From assembly GCF_004027225.2 (NCBI RefSeq), contig NC_044284.2:39666420-39730419 (forward strand): a stretch of DNA of 64,000 nucleotides, in the 5' to 3' direction. Below are positions 1 to 12,513 of this stretch, in pieces. Position 1 is the stretch's first letter. The number at the start of each line of letters is the position of its first letter. Made by a program: the position numbers and the translations under genes. The DNA comes from Strigops habroptila (taxonomy: Eukaryota; Chordata; Aves; Psittaciformes; Psittacidae). The notes beneath the pieces were generated by a model. The model saw only the letters and a program-made list of their open reading frames with translations. It searched no databases and was not told the DNA's origin.

Positions 1-2182
1 TTTTTTTAATGTTCCGTAGTGATCTGAGATGAGCAGTCGTTTGTATTTCTCAACAGCATTTTGGCCCAGCAGCTGGGGCCCGCTGGCAGTGCCAGCGTCA
101 GCCATGCAGACCCAGTGAGCCTAGTGTGCAGGACTGCTCCTTGCCATATCTGCTGGTCCAGCTCAAGGGGAGAGCAGGGGTAAGATGCCATTGCCTTTCT
201 CCCTTCCCCAGGTAGCTACCACATTAAAGAAAACAAAAAGACTGTCCTGGTGGAACCTGCCTTGCCTGAGTGTATTTTCCCTGTCTTATTTTTGGTGTGT
301 CTCTACATTTTTACTTAAACTATTATTTTAGGGCTCTTGGCTTGCCCCTTCCAGGCATGTGGCCTCAACGCCCCTTGTTGAAAGTGGGCATGGCTATAAA
401 GCAGTATTCTAGAGGTCAGCAAAATTTGAAGCGCTTCGGCTACTGAAAGTGAAATTTAGCAGCTGTGAGGTTTGCATTAGACTCTGATGTGTTGGGAGAA
501 GGGTTGGAGGGGTCTTTCTGAGGAGGCTGCTGATCTGGAGAGTTCAGAGCGCTCTGATGTCCTGACTGGTGCCTGCTTCAGGTGTTGCCGAGCGTTAGGA
601 AGAGTTTTTCAGGACTGGCTGAATTGTGGAGTTAGAGGCTGGCTACCAAAGTCGTCCTTCACCCCTACTCCTCCCTCAACACGCACTTGATCTTTTATAA
701 CAGCAATATGGTACACTGAAATACTATTGTCCCAGCCAAGCAATTCTGGGTGGTTGCTTTTAAATGTGTTTCTACAAACTAGTTTGATAACTTTTTTATC
801 AATGAAATGCAAAAAGAAAAAAAACCTACTTTATTTCCTTGTAACAGTTCAGGAAACTTAAAAGTGACTGGTTCCTAGAGCAATCACAACTCTGTCCTCT
901 TGCATGGACTTAAACTTTTGTATTCTAAGCAGCTCTGATGTTTAGAGCAAGTTTAGGCTGGAGAGACATGCCTGCGTTGTGTATTGTAGGTGTTTGCACG
1001 TGCTTACGTGTTTCATAAACAGAAAAGCATGGGACAGGTAGATAAGTGCAAATATCTTGACATCTTTTGAAGAAGTTTTTTAAAAAATATGCAATACTCT
1101 TAAGAGTTTTCTCTGGTTCTGATGCCGAGTTGTTCATGATGCAGGGGGGAAATGAACGACAAGTTGCGCAGATGGGGTTTGGGAGAGGATGTTTGGCTTA
1201 AGGAGTTCTATTGAGGATATATAACATGTACAATAAGGAAGGATGAAGTTCTGATCCTTAAGGTGATGGGAGGAACAAGGAGACATTGAAAAAGAAATAC
1301 ACTTCATCTTGCTTTGGCAAAGCAAGCCGGGCAAGCAGTTAGAGCATGGGCTTGGCAGGCAGGAGGCTTACCAAGTGAAAATAAAGCTTGCCTGCAGGCT
1401 GACTGCACAACTTTGGGCACATGGAAACATCTCCAGCCCTCGCTTTCCCCATCTGCAAATTGGAACTAAGGATCATTTTCCTGCCCCTTTAGAGGGAAGA
1501 ATCTGGAGAAGAGTAATGTATTCTTGCCTCACTTTATACATTTTTCTCTTTTATAAGTGAGGGCTCTTATTGTTCCTTCCATGTCTCTCGAAAATCAGAT
1601 GTGGTTGTAATGGATTTGCGTGGGGGGAAGAGAAAGGCTTGGTGCCAGGATCATGTGTAACAGGGATGTGCTCCTAAGAGAGGAACCTTTGCAGGTGTTC
1701 TGAGCTGGGCATCTGCAAAGTACAATCTCATTGACCATTTCAAAGAGGAAAAATTGTATTCCACCTCCGTTTTCCTTCTGTCCCTTCTTCTTCCTCTCCT
1801 GTCAAGTGCATTGTCACACAGTGAATGATTTTCTAAGCGGCCACCTGAGGGACCAGCCCCACTGGGTTTCCTGTTGAAGGTCAAACAGGACTGTACTGAA
1901 ACAGTAAGGTTGCCAGAGAGCAGTCACAGAAGATGAGATAAGAGGGTGGCTAAGGTAGGTTTCGTTGCAATCGAGGTGTGGGGAGGAGCGGAGACGTGCC
2001 TAGTATGCTGCTTTAGTCATAGCTTTTGAAATTACCAAAAATCAAAAAGAAAAAAGTTTAAAACTTTGAAATCCTATCCTGTTCACACTAGAAAGCATCA
2101 AAAGTGACTTTTAGTTGCTTAAAAGATTTTAGAGTGTTTTAAAATAGAAGTTTTAAAAGAATACTACCAAACTATAAAAACA

Positions 2183-2220
2183 TAAAATTATTTATATACA
2201 TATATTATATATAAATATAG
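2183..2220. repeat. AT-rich microsatellite
   Basis: Imperfect TA dinucleotide run (ttatttatataca then tatattatatataaat). It is low complexity with no associated gene. Confidence 0.75.
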
Positions 2221-4977
2221 TGGGAAAGTTTCCCTGCTAAGCTTGCTGTGAGGAGAAGGGTGAAGGTGCAGTAACTGCTATACAAGCAACATTTTTCCAA
2301 AACAGATGGCAACCAATCCATCAAAGCGTAGTGATGAAGGGCTGACATAAAATGATGAATGCCTTTGTTTGTGTGGCACAGCTTTGAGTTTCTTGAGCAG
2401 GTTTTTGTTTTACTGTATCGATACTGTGAACGGAGGAGCATCCCAACAGTCCAGGATGCCAGCGTTGCATCCTGTTTTGCTGATTCACTACTTTCAATTG
2501 GCCTGGTGAAAACCATGGAATTGGTCCTTCATGTTGTACTAGGCTAGTCTGAAAACAAAGCTTGTGAAAGGTTTTTATTTTTTCTTCTTTTATGGGTTGG
2601 GTGGGTTTTTTTGTTTGTTTGGGTTTTTTTTGGTGCAGAGGTTGCCACTGTATAAATGATCATTTCTGATTGCATGCAAAAGAGCCAATATTCTTGCCTG
2701 GGCCTCGCTGAGGTGAAGTTTATAGCTTGTAGCTAGAGTCAGTATAAGGTATGGTAGTGGGAATCATTTTAATATTATTTCTGTACATTTAATGGATGTG
2801 TATGTGTACGTATGTGTGGAAATCATGGTGTCTCTAGTGTTTTCTTGAACAGTGCTGAAAGCAATTTAAGCCCATCCGCACTAGAAGATGGAACCAGTTC
2901 AGAAGGAATTGTTTATTAAACTTTTCTTTCAGTGACTGATTTCCTCAGTGCAGATAAGGCCAAGGTTCAAGAAAAAAGGGGTTGGAGGTTGTATGCGGTA
3001 TGGGAAAACCTCATGTGAAATTTCCGGCAGTGGTGTAGCTACCTGGAGCTGCTTTCCATAACAGAATGATACCATCTTCTGTTGCCTCTCCACTGGCACA
3101 CTGTGTAGCTCTTTACAGTTGCATCAAAGCTGTAGAGAATCAGATGCCAACTTTCCAACTGCGAATGCTTCTGTGATGGGTTGAGGCACAGCTTTGCATT
3201 TCCACGTCTAGCTGCAGCTTTTTCCCCTCTGCCAAAACTGTGATTTCAACTGTGATTTAAGGAGGATGTAAAGAGAACTCTGTCGTGTTTTAATACCTCT
3301 GTACGTAACATTTCTGTCCGCTTCAGAGTTTGGGCTTACTAACCCATTTGTTTGCTTGCCTCAGGCAACAGGGGGAACACACTCTATTTCTGCAGTTTTC
3401 TTTCTTGGAGGAGAACACATTTCTTAGTTCTTTGCTGTGGCAGAGAAACCTTTCAAATGTGAATCGTTGTGGTTATCTCCTTAAGCCTGCAGAAAGCCCT
3501 GGTGCCAAGTCACAGCAGAGTGATGTGACTGCTCCCTGTGCTGCCAGGCTCCCTGTGAATATCTGTGAAAATAGCAAGAATTGTGTTAATACTGTGCTGC
3601 TGCTTTGGGGAAAAGCTGAACTTGTTCCTCTCAGGAGGATGACTGATGTGAAGCTGGGAAAGGGAAAAAGCAGAAGGTCTTTTTGCTGTCTTGCAGTGGG
3701 AGTATGTGAAAACAAACTATGCTTCTTATTTCCAGCAGCTAGATAGAGAGGGATGAACGAGGAGGCTTTATGAAATGTGAATTTATAACAGGAGGCTGAG
3801 AACACACTTAAAGCTGCTTAATAAGATCCCAGGATATCAGCCTGGTAAGAGTCAGAGCAGCTGATGCAGAAGGGCAATTCCTCACTTGTCCTCCCAGCAT
3901 TGTCTGGCCATCAGGTTCAGTCCTTTGACTTACCTACAACTTCTCTACAATATTTTCAAGCTGTGATTTAACTTCCAGAAGTTTGGTGGCTGAAGGGTGG
4001 GAAGAATAGAAAGTGTTTTGTGTCTCTGCTGCTGTTTTAAGTCCAGCTGAGGTCAGTAGCAACTGCCTCTGTTCCTCTCCGACAGCTCTTCAGAGCTGAA
4101 ATTGCATTTGGAACAAGCTGTGATCTTGCTGTAAAGCATAGCGGGGCAGGCTTGGTGGGGAGGGCACGGAGCCCTCTGTGAGATCAAGGACAGATATCTC
4201 CCTGCCTGTCCTGCTCTTGTTCTGTGACAGCTAGGTGACTGTTCCAGGGAAGGCTGTCCCACACCTTTACGCAATAGTACTGTCACTTAAAAGTTTGACG
4301 CTCATTTCAGTAAATGATTCTAAGCAGTCTGGTCTTCCAGCAGAGTCCTTCTTCTGCTTTCAGGTGATGCAACCATAATGATGCACTTGCAAGAGCAGAG
4401 TTGTAGCTTTTATTTGTTGCTGACTTCATCTCTCCTGCAGAACCCAATGCATAAATAGAAAGACACCTGAAAAGGTGCAGTTCATTTGGGTGGAAGGTAG
4501 CATGTGAGGTGGAGGGTCATGCATCTTTAAAACCAACAAAAATTGGCAACCCTTAATCTTGTTATTTCAACTTTAGAACATTCTCCTCTTTGTAAAAATC
4601 TCCTCTCCATGACATGCTTGCCTTACCAGCATCCAGGTGTTTCTGCAGATGATAAACACCAAATGCTGTTCTTGCTCTACCGGAAATATTTTTGGGATGG
4701 GAGAAGTCAAGGAGCTGTAATTCAGGAGACTTCTAATTTTTGTCAAGGTTTGGGCTCTGAGTTTCCCCTGGGAGCTGAGCCCGTAGCCAGGACTGCCGTC
4801 AGAAAGTCTGGGGTCTTTCAATGGCGCTGCCACTGACTGCCAGCATAGCCTCATCTCAGAGATGAGCATTACGCATATCATAAGGCGAGATCCATGCAAA
4901 GAGCTTTGACATCTTCAGTGTAAGGTCCTAAAGAGGAGCCAATTATCTTTATTTCAATTGTTATCATTCAAAGCATA

Positions 4978-5037
4978 TTTTAATATAAAATACATACATA
5001 TGTATGTATATGCATTTATATATAAATATATATATTT
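4978..5037. repeat. Imperfect (TA)n / (ATAC)n microsatellite
   Basis: About 60 bases of alternating A/T with interspersed TACATA and TATGTA units, ending in a TATATATATT run. Simple low-complexity sequence. Confidence 0.8.
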
Positions 5038-5989
5038 GTAACCAAATAAAAGCTAGACCTATGCAAACACTACTAGCTGCTGCTTGAAACTAATGTCTAC
5101 CAGAACATTTTGGGATAGATTTGGAGTAGATTTGTTGGGTTTTGTTGTTGGTTTTGTTGTTTGTTTTGTTTTTTAATAAGATGCAGCAGACCAAACTTTT
5201 GCTGCAGTTAGTCTTACTAGAAATTTAGGTTATTCCTAATCTGGAACCCACTCAAGTGGGTTATAAAATTATCTGAAGAGTCCTACCATCTCTAAAATAT
5301 TTCCATCTGCCTTGGTATTATTGCTGAAAGGCTTTCTTTTGCGAAACATAGGTAAACACGGAGGCTGGAACTAGGAGAGACTGAATGTGATGTTTGGGAG
5401 ATAGCTAGAAGAGAAGTAGAATCAAGAAAAGACTGGGAACATTTTCTTTTGGATGTAGGATTGTGTTGGCTTCAAGGAATCTTCCTCCTGGTGAAAATGT
5501 CTGTCACTGAGATGGGGGCAGTGATCGAAGCATCCCCAGGCTGAATTCTGGTCCCGGTGGAGGTATCAGAAATCTTCCCACTGAATCTGATGGTACTGGA
5601 CTTCAGTCTGCTGGGAGAAATTTCATGTGGTTTCAACCATTTCTTTGTGTCAGATCCAATCTTAGCTTTTAGGATTAAGTACAATATATCCAGCTGTAAT
5701 CTTCAGTGCCCTTTGACTTTCTATTCCTGGTACTGTAGACAATTCAGGTTTCCTATAACATTATCCTTATCCCAACTGTGAACAAGTTACTACTGCTTCT
5801 TATAATTTATTGTCTTTCTGTTCCTGAACGTCTGTGTGATCAAGCTGTTCACCAGCACCACCTTCCAGTGCTTCATTAGCTTTTATGCACAGGGAATTGT
5901 TGCAATGCTTAAGTTGACCATGCTAGTTGGAAGAGTAGAAGCCTTTGGAAAATGACTTTTGCTTCCTCTAGCTGTCATTAGGGAGTGCA

Positions 5990-6032
5990 CACACACATAC
6001 CTGTATATACATATATATGTATACGTATATAA
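5990..6032. repeat. Compound (CA)n-(TA)n microsatellite
   Basis: A short ACACACACATAC run is followed by alternating TATA/CATATA units up to the TATATAAAG at its right end. Low complexity. Confidence 0.8.
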
Positions 6033-8368
6033 AGTATTTCAGTATAAACTCATTTAGCATTATTCTTATTTAATTTATATTTTAATCCAATTGTAAACCA
6101 AAGTATTACAGCTTGTGAAATGATGTGTCTCAGAAATAGGAGGAGCCTTTTTAGACGGGAGCTCTGAAAGATCTTTGCTGACAAAAGCACAGATACGAAT
6201 AAGACTTAAGAACTCATGCTGCTGAATCCTAGAGATTTGCAGCCTTGGAAGGATTTAAGACCTGCTGGGTAAAGTTTGATGGTGGGAAGGCAGTGTGAGT
6301 TACCATTTTAAAACAATGTTTTGGGGTTTTTTTGTCATCCAGTATAACTTGGTATTGGAGGAATTGCTACAAAAGCAGTGTGGTGGGGCATCTGATGAAA
6401 TGAGGCGTGTGGTTAAAGCATGGTTAAAGCTAAGAAGACGATGCCGTGTATTATTGTTTGCTTCTGGTGTCTTCTGATCACAGATCCGGACTGAGGTGTG
6501 CTGTGTTCAGCTTTGGGCATCTCCATATTGCCTTGTTGAACATCCCTGCAGGGAGCTGGTCAGTTGGTAGTTTGAGTGAGCACGTTAAAAGCATGACTCA
6601 GTGGCATTTCTACTGCTGGACTTTTCCAGCAGAATCACTCTGGAGTCTGCCATCCTCCTGTGCCTGGTCACAAAACCTGGGGCTTCTGCCCTGCCTCTTG
6701 AATTGGGATCCTTTAAGAAAGTACAAGGACTTGCCTACTAGACTGCCTCAAGGAAATCTCCTGCAAGGGAAAATGAGGCAGGAATTTAGGAGTGAGTTTG
6801 CTGTGTATGCTCTACCATGGATCTAAAGTGATTCTATATGGTCTTCTGCCTGACCCATTCCTTGTAAATGCAGGCTTTGGATGAATTTTTGTAAGCATGC
6901 ATAGAAAAGATGGGACAGGCTGTCTTAGTGCTAGGACTGCTTCTGCCTGCATTCCGCTTGGCTCACTGTTTCTTGCTGCAGTATCTGATAGGGGTTGGAG
7001 TTGAGAGGTGTTTGTTGAGATGGAGTACAGCGGCCACCGGACCAGGTGCTCCTGGGCTTTGGCTCATCTATGCTGTCAGAGCGACTAAAGCTCTGAACCC
7101 AAGAGGCAGGGTTCAGGGCCTTCTGAAGACTTGGAGATTGCAGAGTTATTCATGGTACTGAATGGTTTTGTAGGACAACAAGTATGTTCTGGCAAGCCTA
7201 GAAATAAAAAGGGAGAAGAAAGCAAATCAGACTGTAGTCTGGCACAAGTGGGAGCTAGAGAGAGGAAGCCACACAAACAGCCACTGATGTATTTAGTGTC
7301 TAGTTTATAGTTCTAGAAAACCAGCCATTGCTATTTACTGATATCTAGAGGTGATTGTGGGTTTTTTTAGTGACTTTTGTGGAGGTGCACATTCTGCTGT
7401 CACCAGTGGGATGAAAAACTGGGTTCAGAGATAAAATCTTGCTGATTCTTCTGTGCCAGGGAGTAACTGCCTTTCCAAGGAATTAACTACCACTAAGAAC
7501 ATATTAATCTCTTAAATCTCCCACAGGCTTCCCTGTGTCTCTTATATTGAGCAAGGTGGTGGCCCATGTACCTTTGTTGATCACATAAGTTCATTTAATA
7601 CTCCCCAGCAGGATTAGTGCATACTCGCAGCTCATGGTATATCATGCACTCTGTCAGCCACTCACAGTACAGATTTTAGCTACTAGATCTGGCAAATGTA
7701 AAAAGACTGTAAGCTAATCTTTTTGTAATTGTAGTCGCCAGGTATTAATGGGTTCAGTACAAGACCCCTTCTGTGCTGCATGCTGTGCTAGTGCATAGAA
7801 ACATCTATCTGTCACATCAAATTCCTTTTGATTGAGGCATCCTGTAAGCAACCTCAGTGCAAAGGTGCTTCTGAGGGCAGCTATCAGAAGAAACTGGTCT
7901 GATACCAGCAGCAGATCCCATCTAGCTGCTGTGTCAAATAGCATTTGCTCTGATAAACTGGGTAAAAGAAAAAGGGAAAGCAGGATCAGGAGAAGAGAGG
8001 TACCTTAGACCAAGCGCTGGCTGCTAATTGAGCAGAAAAGGGTTATTTGGTTGAGACAGTGGTGTATGTGGAATTTCTGTAATTTTTTTATTCAAATAAC
8101 TTTCAATAACCTTTTTTTCACCAAAAATTTCCCAAGTTCATTATGTAGTAGCACTTGCGTCAGTATGCTGCATCCAGTGGCTCCTGGGTGTTTAGTGGGT
8201 TGGTGATGATATGTTAGCTGGAGGCTTTGGGTGAGGGAGTTATGAATGCAGGCTGCTGGCTGTCTTTCCATATAATCATTCTGATGGCTTTAGGACACAG
8301 ACCAAAAATGCTTCTTTTTGTTTTAAAGCTTTAATCCTTTTCATGGAAATGTTGAAAAAAATCTTAGC

Positions 8369-8776
8369 TCACTCCCCAGTTATTTTTATGTTCTGTTCAG
8401 CTGGATTCTTATCCAGCATCCATATGTGATCTAAGAACAATTTCTGTAACACCCACAAGTAGGACTTTGTAGGACTGTGCAGAACTCTGCAGATCACAGA
8501 AGGCTTAAAACCTGTGGCTGTAGGAGGTGATGTTTGTAACATGGTTTTCATGCTGTCATAGAGGTTGGGAGGGATGAGGAAGGGTCTTTGCAGAGATCCG
8601 GTCTCTGTCGCAGTGTGGATGGAGTCACTGGGCACCATTGCCTGCTTGTAGGGGGCTTTGAGGTTAAAGGTACAGCTGGGATTTTCCTCAGATTTTCCTT
8701 GTGGCTTCCCACTGCATGAGTGCTTCAGTAGTAAACAACAGACTGCTGCCGTCAGCATCAGGAACGCAGTCAGCAT
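8369..8776 (-). CDS. Unidentified open frame with a possible membrane helix
   Basis: A 135-codon minus-strand frame that I do not recognise. It opens with a hydrophobic stretch (MLTAFLMLTAAVCCLLL) followed by a basic, polar segment (KHSCSGKPQGKS), the pattern of a transmembrane helix with a short tail. A good splice-acceptor-like sequence (CACACACAG) lies just before the Met at 8,776, so the frame could be the last exon of a longer membrane protein rather than an intact gene. Codon choice looks fairly coding-like through about residue 95 (to LYDSMKTM and FKPSVI) and less so after. No upstream exon was found. It may equally be a chance frame; frames of this length also occur nearby with no signs of coding. 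Confidence 0.2.
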   Translation of the reverse strand: MLTAFLMLTAAVCCLLLKHSCSGKPQGKSEENPSCTFNLKAPYKQAMVPSDSIHTATETGSLQRPFLIPPNLYDSMKTMLQTSPPTATGFKPSVICRVLHSPTKSYLWVLQKLFLDHIWMLDKNPAEQNIKITGE

Positions 8777-9031
8777 TGAGACTGTGTGTCAGGACCCTGT
8801 GCGGGAATCTTAGGAGGGGAATTATGCACCTTCAGAACTAAAAAGTTGAACTTGTCAAAGGCTTTTGTGAATGAGGAGTTAAACCTGCTTTTGGCAGGGT
8901 GGTGGAGCAGGCCTGAGGGTTTTGGCTGTTAACATATATTCAGATCCTTGTTTTTGCAGGGTGAGATGGGCCATTTCAGAAATCTGGGCAAGGAAAAGTG
9001 GTAGCGTTTGAACTCCGTGTTCTCATTCCAG

Positions 9032-9140
9032 GTTTGCACCGAGAACCGCACCAGGTATGTGGATACCATCGATGGGGTGGCTGGGAGTTGTATACATTAC
9101 ATCAAGGGATGCTGGGTGCCCCATGCCAGAGCTGCCCCAG
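9032..9140 (+). other. Candidate internal exon, faintly PR-domain-like
   Basis: An open stretch of 36 codons plus one base is bounded by an acceptor-like CTCATTCCAG and a donor-like CCCCAG|GTAAAA. The frame reads through ENRTRYVDTIDG and then GSCIHYIKGC. The order Tyr-Val-Asp, Asp, then a Tyr-Ile/Val pair about 12 residues later recalls part of a PR/SET domain (YVDG.D followed by NWMRYV in PRDM proteins), but the tryptophan and most key residues are missing. It is a weak resemblance read by eye. It could be a decayed exon or coincidence. Confidence 0.15.
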
Positions 9141-10635
9141 GTAAAAATGGGCAACTGTGGAGACCAATAGGATGGTGAAGTGTTCCCCAAAAGTGGTCTG
9201 AGCTGTGCTGGTCGAGCTTTCAGGGTATTAGCTCTCTAATGAGCTGGTGATAAGTGTTGGGAGGGGAGTGGGACACATTTCACTGTAAGCTACTTGCACG
9301 GTGTTTCTGCAGAGCCACGGGGCTGTGTTGTATGAGCACAGACCTGCACAGTCTCCCCCTTTGCTCATCCCCTACTGCTGTACACAGCATCAGTGGAGCT
9401 GGCCAAGCTGAAACTGTCTCCCTGAAAATAAGAGGGTGTTTACCTGCAAAACGTGGCACAGGAAGGAAGGCAGAGCAACATGGGAATTGTGCCCCAACTA
9501 GAGCCAAGACCTTTTAGCCCTGGGGGCAGACAGCTCAAGACCTGTCACTGAGGGAAGGGGCTCAGGTTTTCTTGTTACCTAGAGGGAAGCTATCATGTCT
9601 GCTGGAAAAAAGCCGCATGTGTGGTCTGGGGTAATTCTTGCTAGGAAACCAGTTGTATTACTGGTTATATTGCAGCAGCAGAATAGTTAACAAAATACTT
9701 CATTTTGTTAAAAAAAAAAGTGTTACTTCTAAGCTGGTGATGGTGACCTGCTTACATAATCTAGTGTGTGATTCACATCACACCTCTTATACAGCTGGTT
9801 TTATTTCCCCACCTTAGAAGTGGTGGCAAATCTCGCTACAGCCGCAGACTCACTGCAGCCTGTACACGGGGAGAGGCCTTTTCCCTCTATGCTGCTAAGC
9901 ACTGTAAAGGATTCAGTCTTCAAAAGGATGGAAGACAGCAGCACTTCAATCACACAGATAGTTTGCCTACATTAGCCAGAGTTTCTTTAGGTAGCCAGGG
10001 GCACGCCATCTGGTTCTTTCTAGCCTGAGCCATTTGTTGTAGCAGGGAAGAGATCTGCAAAGTGCAAACAGAAATAGTGAGGAAAGGAGGTTGGCTTAGC
10101 AGGGAGGAGGGAGACAGCAGAAATGTGAAGAGGGCTCATTTGTTGTCAGCAGTGGCTGGGGCTGTTCGCGCTGGAAACCAACAGGAGGTGTGGGCAGAAT
10201 AGGTGAAACAGCAGCAAAGCGTCACTGGGAAGAAGCATGCAGGTGTGTCTAGCATGTTGTGGGTGCTGTGGGCAGGGAAATGCTGGTTTTAGAACCTGCA
10301 TACGTTCAGGAGCATGCAGGAAACCCTCCTGCCTTGGGAGACAGGCATGCAAAGACGCTTATACGCTGTCCTGAAATTTTAGAGCTGAGTATCACCAGTG
10401 TTTTCCATCCTGCAGCTGTGAATGGTAACAAAGGAAAATGAGTCAGTTCCTCGTGGAGGCAAATTTACTGTGCGGATTTCAGAAACTCCATTGGAAGGAA
10501 CTGAGGGGTGGCAAGTGAAGGCTGGAAATGGGTAGTATCAGAGATTTCAAAGTGCCATTTTCTGAATGTTAGGTTTTCTAGCCTGTGTTTAAGCTGTTGA
10601 AGCTGTTGAAGACTGAAGTGTGCTCAGCAGCCAAG
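9141..10635. other. Region without a recognised gene
   Basis: Short overlapping frames on both strands with no domain signatures. A short A run lies at about 9,710-9,719. A nine-base near-tandem (AAGCTGTTG) occurs at about 10,590-10,612. Nothing else stands out. Confidence 0.4.
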
Positions 10636-10805
10636 GGGAGGGTGTAGAGAAGATGGAACCAAACTCTTCTCAGAGGCACATGGTGAAAGAAGGAGCAGCA
10701 GTAGGCAGAAATTTATACAAGGGAGGTTCAGGTTAGGTATTACAAGACATTTTTTCACTGTGAGTATAGCCAAACAGTATTCGAACAAAGCCTCCCACCC
10801 TCCCT
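10636..10805 (+). mobile_element. Old CR1 retrotransposon fragment
   Basis: The plus strand reads GAGAAGATGGAACCAAACTC, then GGGAGGTTCAGGTTAGGTAT and TTTTTTCACTGTGAG. These match the order of blocks in the 3' third of bird CR1 elements (the 'gagaagatgga(g/a)ccaaactc', 'ggttagatat', 'ttcttcactgtgag' series), and the same blocks appear in better shape in the CR1 copy at 57.8 kb. Much base substitution and small gaps indicate an old, dead copy lacking the terminal repeat. Confidence 0.6.
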
Positions 10806-12470
10806 TATTTTGGACTTCTCTGTTACTCCCCTGGCATATAAAATATTGGTCCACCTCATGCTACAGTGCATAATACATAACAAGGGATAGAGACTTTTAT
10901 CCTACCAGTGCATTTCCAGTTAGTTTTGGTTTTTTCATTTAACAGTGTTTAATCCATGAAATAGCATCTTGTGTGCCATGGTCTATGGAGAAGTCCAGCT
11001 GCTCCCCACGCGTGAGTGCAGCCTCCAGGTTCCTGTTTCCATTAGACTACGTCAAGCTGTATTTTTTTTTGTTACTTTTTTTTGGTATTATCATGTAAAA
11101 ATGGGCAGCTTTAATGGGCTTCCTAGTTCATATCAGTTAAGCTTTTGAAACATATTCAGGTTTCTCTTAAATACTGCTGTGTAAGTTCCTTATTTAATCT
11201 GACATATTCCAGTTTATTATTTTACTGCAGTTATCTAAGGCAGTACTTAAAAAAAAAATCAGTGCATTAATTTTTTGCAGACTGTCAGCTATGTTAAACC
11301 TCCAGCTTTACTTAGTTTTTGTCAGTGTACTTAACCCCCTCCCCCTCAGATCTATGGTTAAATGTCTTCATTATTTTTATGTTGCAGTGAAGCTTATTTA
11401 TTTAAAAATTCCTGCTATCTTTGCAGTCAGACCTAATACTATTGGCTATGAAACTGTGAAACTAATTAGAAATGAAAAATGAAGCTAGATTGGTTAGTTT
11501 TACTGCTGGTTGTAAAATACAAAAAATAGCAGCATAAAAGGAGAAAAATACAATTGAAATTACTCAGTCTGGGGTGGGGGGAGGAATCACAAGACTATGG
11601 CTGAGAAATTTCTTGGAAATGAGTTTTAACCTGATGATGTTACTTTGCTGGTTCCTCATTTGGTCAAGTTTAAAAGCTGTTTCTTGAGACTGAGAAGTTT
11701 GTCTGGGGTCTGTTCATTCATTTATGTGTCTAGGGCATTGGTTTGATATGGGAGTTTGTGCTCCCGTCATGTTCTGTTCTTAGAGTTTACATGTCTAAGG
11801 AAACTCTATGGATTACTGTGAAGCTTTTGTTTAATACTTCGTTGCATGTAAATTGGTAACTGAACACAGTTCTTGGCTTAAAGAGGTGAGGGCTGGTGGG
11901 GAGGAGGAAGGTGCCATTTTATCTCAGAGGCTGGCAGTGCAATTCTCCCTGTGACAGCTTTGATTTTGGCAAGAGGTGTGAAGCCTCGTCACCCCTGTGG
12001 CTGTCTTCTTGCCCGCAGCGTGCTTTCAGTCAGCTGCACCCATGCCAGAGTCAAGGTGAATTAGTCTTAAGTGCTCTGTAAGAACACAGGGATGTTTGCA
12101 CAGGCTGAGGGCAAACTGGATCTCTGATGGAGATGCAGGGAATGATGCTGGAGGTGGTGCACAGGTACTTTTCTCATGTGTTAGAAGGTTTCCTAAACCA
12201 GGGTTATGCTGTTGTGGGGAGCAGCCCATGTGGAGGGCAGGTGAATTCTGGATGGAGAGTAGAATTTTGTCATACCCTTTGCTTGAGACTAGTTCCTTTT
12301 GCCTCCCTTAAAGCACTTGCCTGGGCAGAAAGCTGACATGCGACAGCTTCCAAGGCTACGCTGTAACAGGGCAAGTGCCTGTGAGAAATAGTTTGAATCA
12401 AAAGGGGAGTGTTGTCATTCAAATAATGCATGTTTCTTTTGTGTTTGCGTATGTAAAATTGCTAACAGTT
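10806..12470. other. Region without a recognised gene
   Basis: AT-rich sequence with short T and A runs (about 11,061-11,070, 11,079-11,086 and 11,250-11,258). No coding sequence, RNA gene or complete repeat recognised. Confidence 0.4.
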
Positions 12471-12477
12471 AGGAGTT

Positions 12478-12513
12478 AGGATTACTCTCGCCAAGGGGTG
12501 CGAGAGTAATCCT
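12478..12513. repeat. Perfect inverted repeat (hairpin)
   Basis: Arms AGGATTACTCTCGC (12,478-12,491) and its exact reverse complement (12,500-12,513) flank an 8-base loop, CAAGGGGT. The 14-bp stem has no mismatch. It is far too short for a microRNA precursor and is not accompanied by a target-site duplication that I can see. Confidence 0.9.

Larger units (their letters stand above)
1..8368. other. Region without a recognised gene
   Basis: No coding sequence that I recognise on either strand. Open frames are short, lack family motifs and mostly overlap each other. The stretch holds AT-rich microsatellites near 2.2, 5.0 and 6.0 kb and T-rich runs (2,577-2,632; 5,137-5,175). In human, ZBTB37 lies on this side of SERPINC1 on the opposite strand, so this may include its 3' UTR or downstream DNA. 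That is inference from synteny; I see no BTB or C2H2 coding sequence. Confidence 0.5.

Noticed and set aside
3330-3746. 138-codon plus-strand open frame
   Set aside because: No family motif or hydrophobic pattern, an overlapping 110-codon frame on the other strand, and no splice or start context. Treated as chance.
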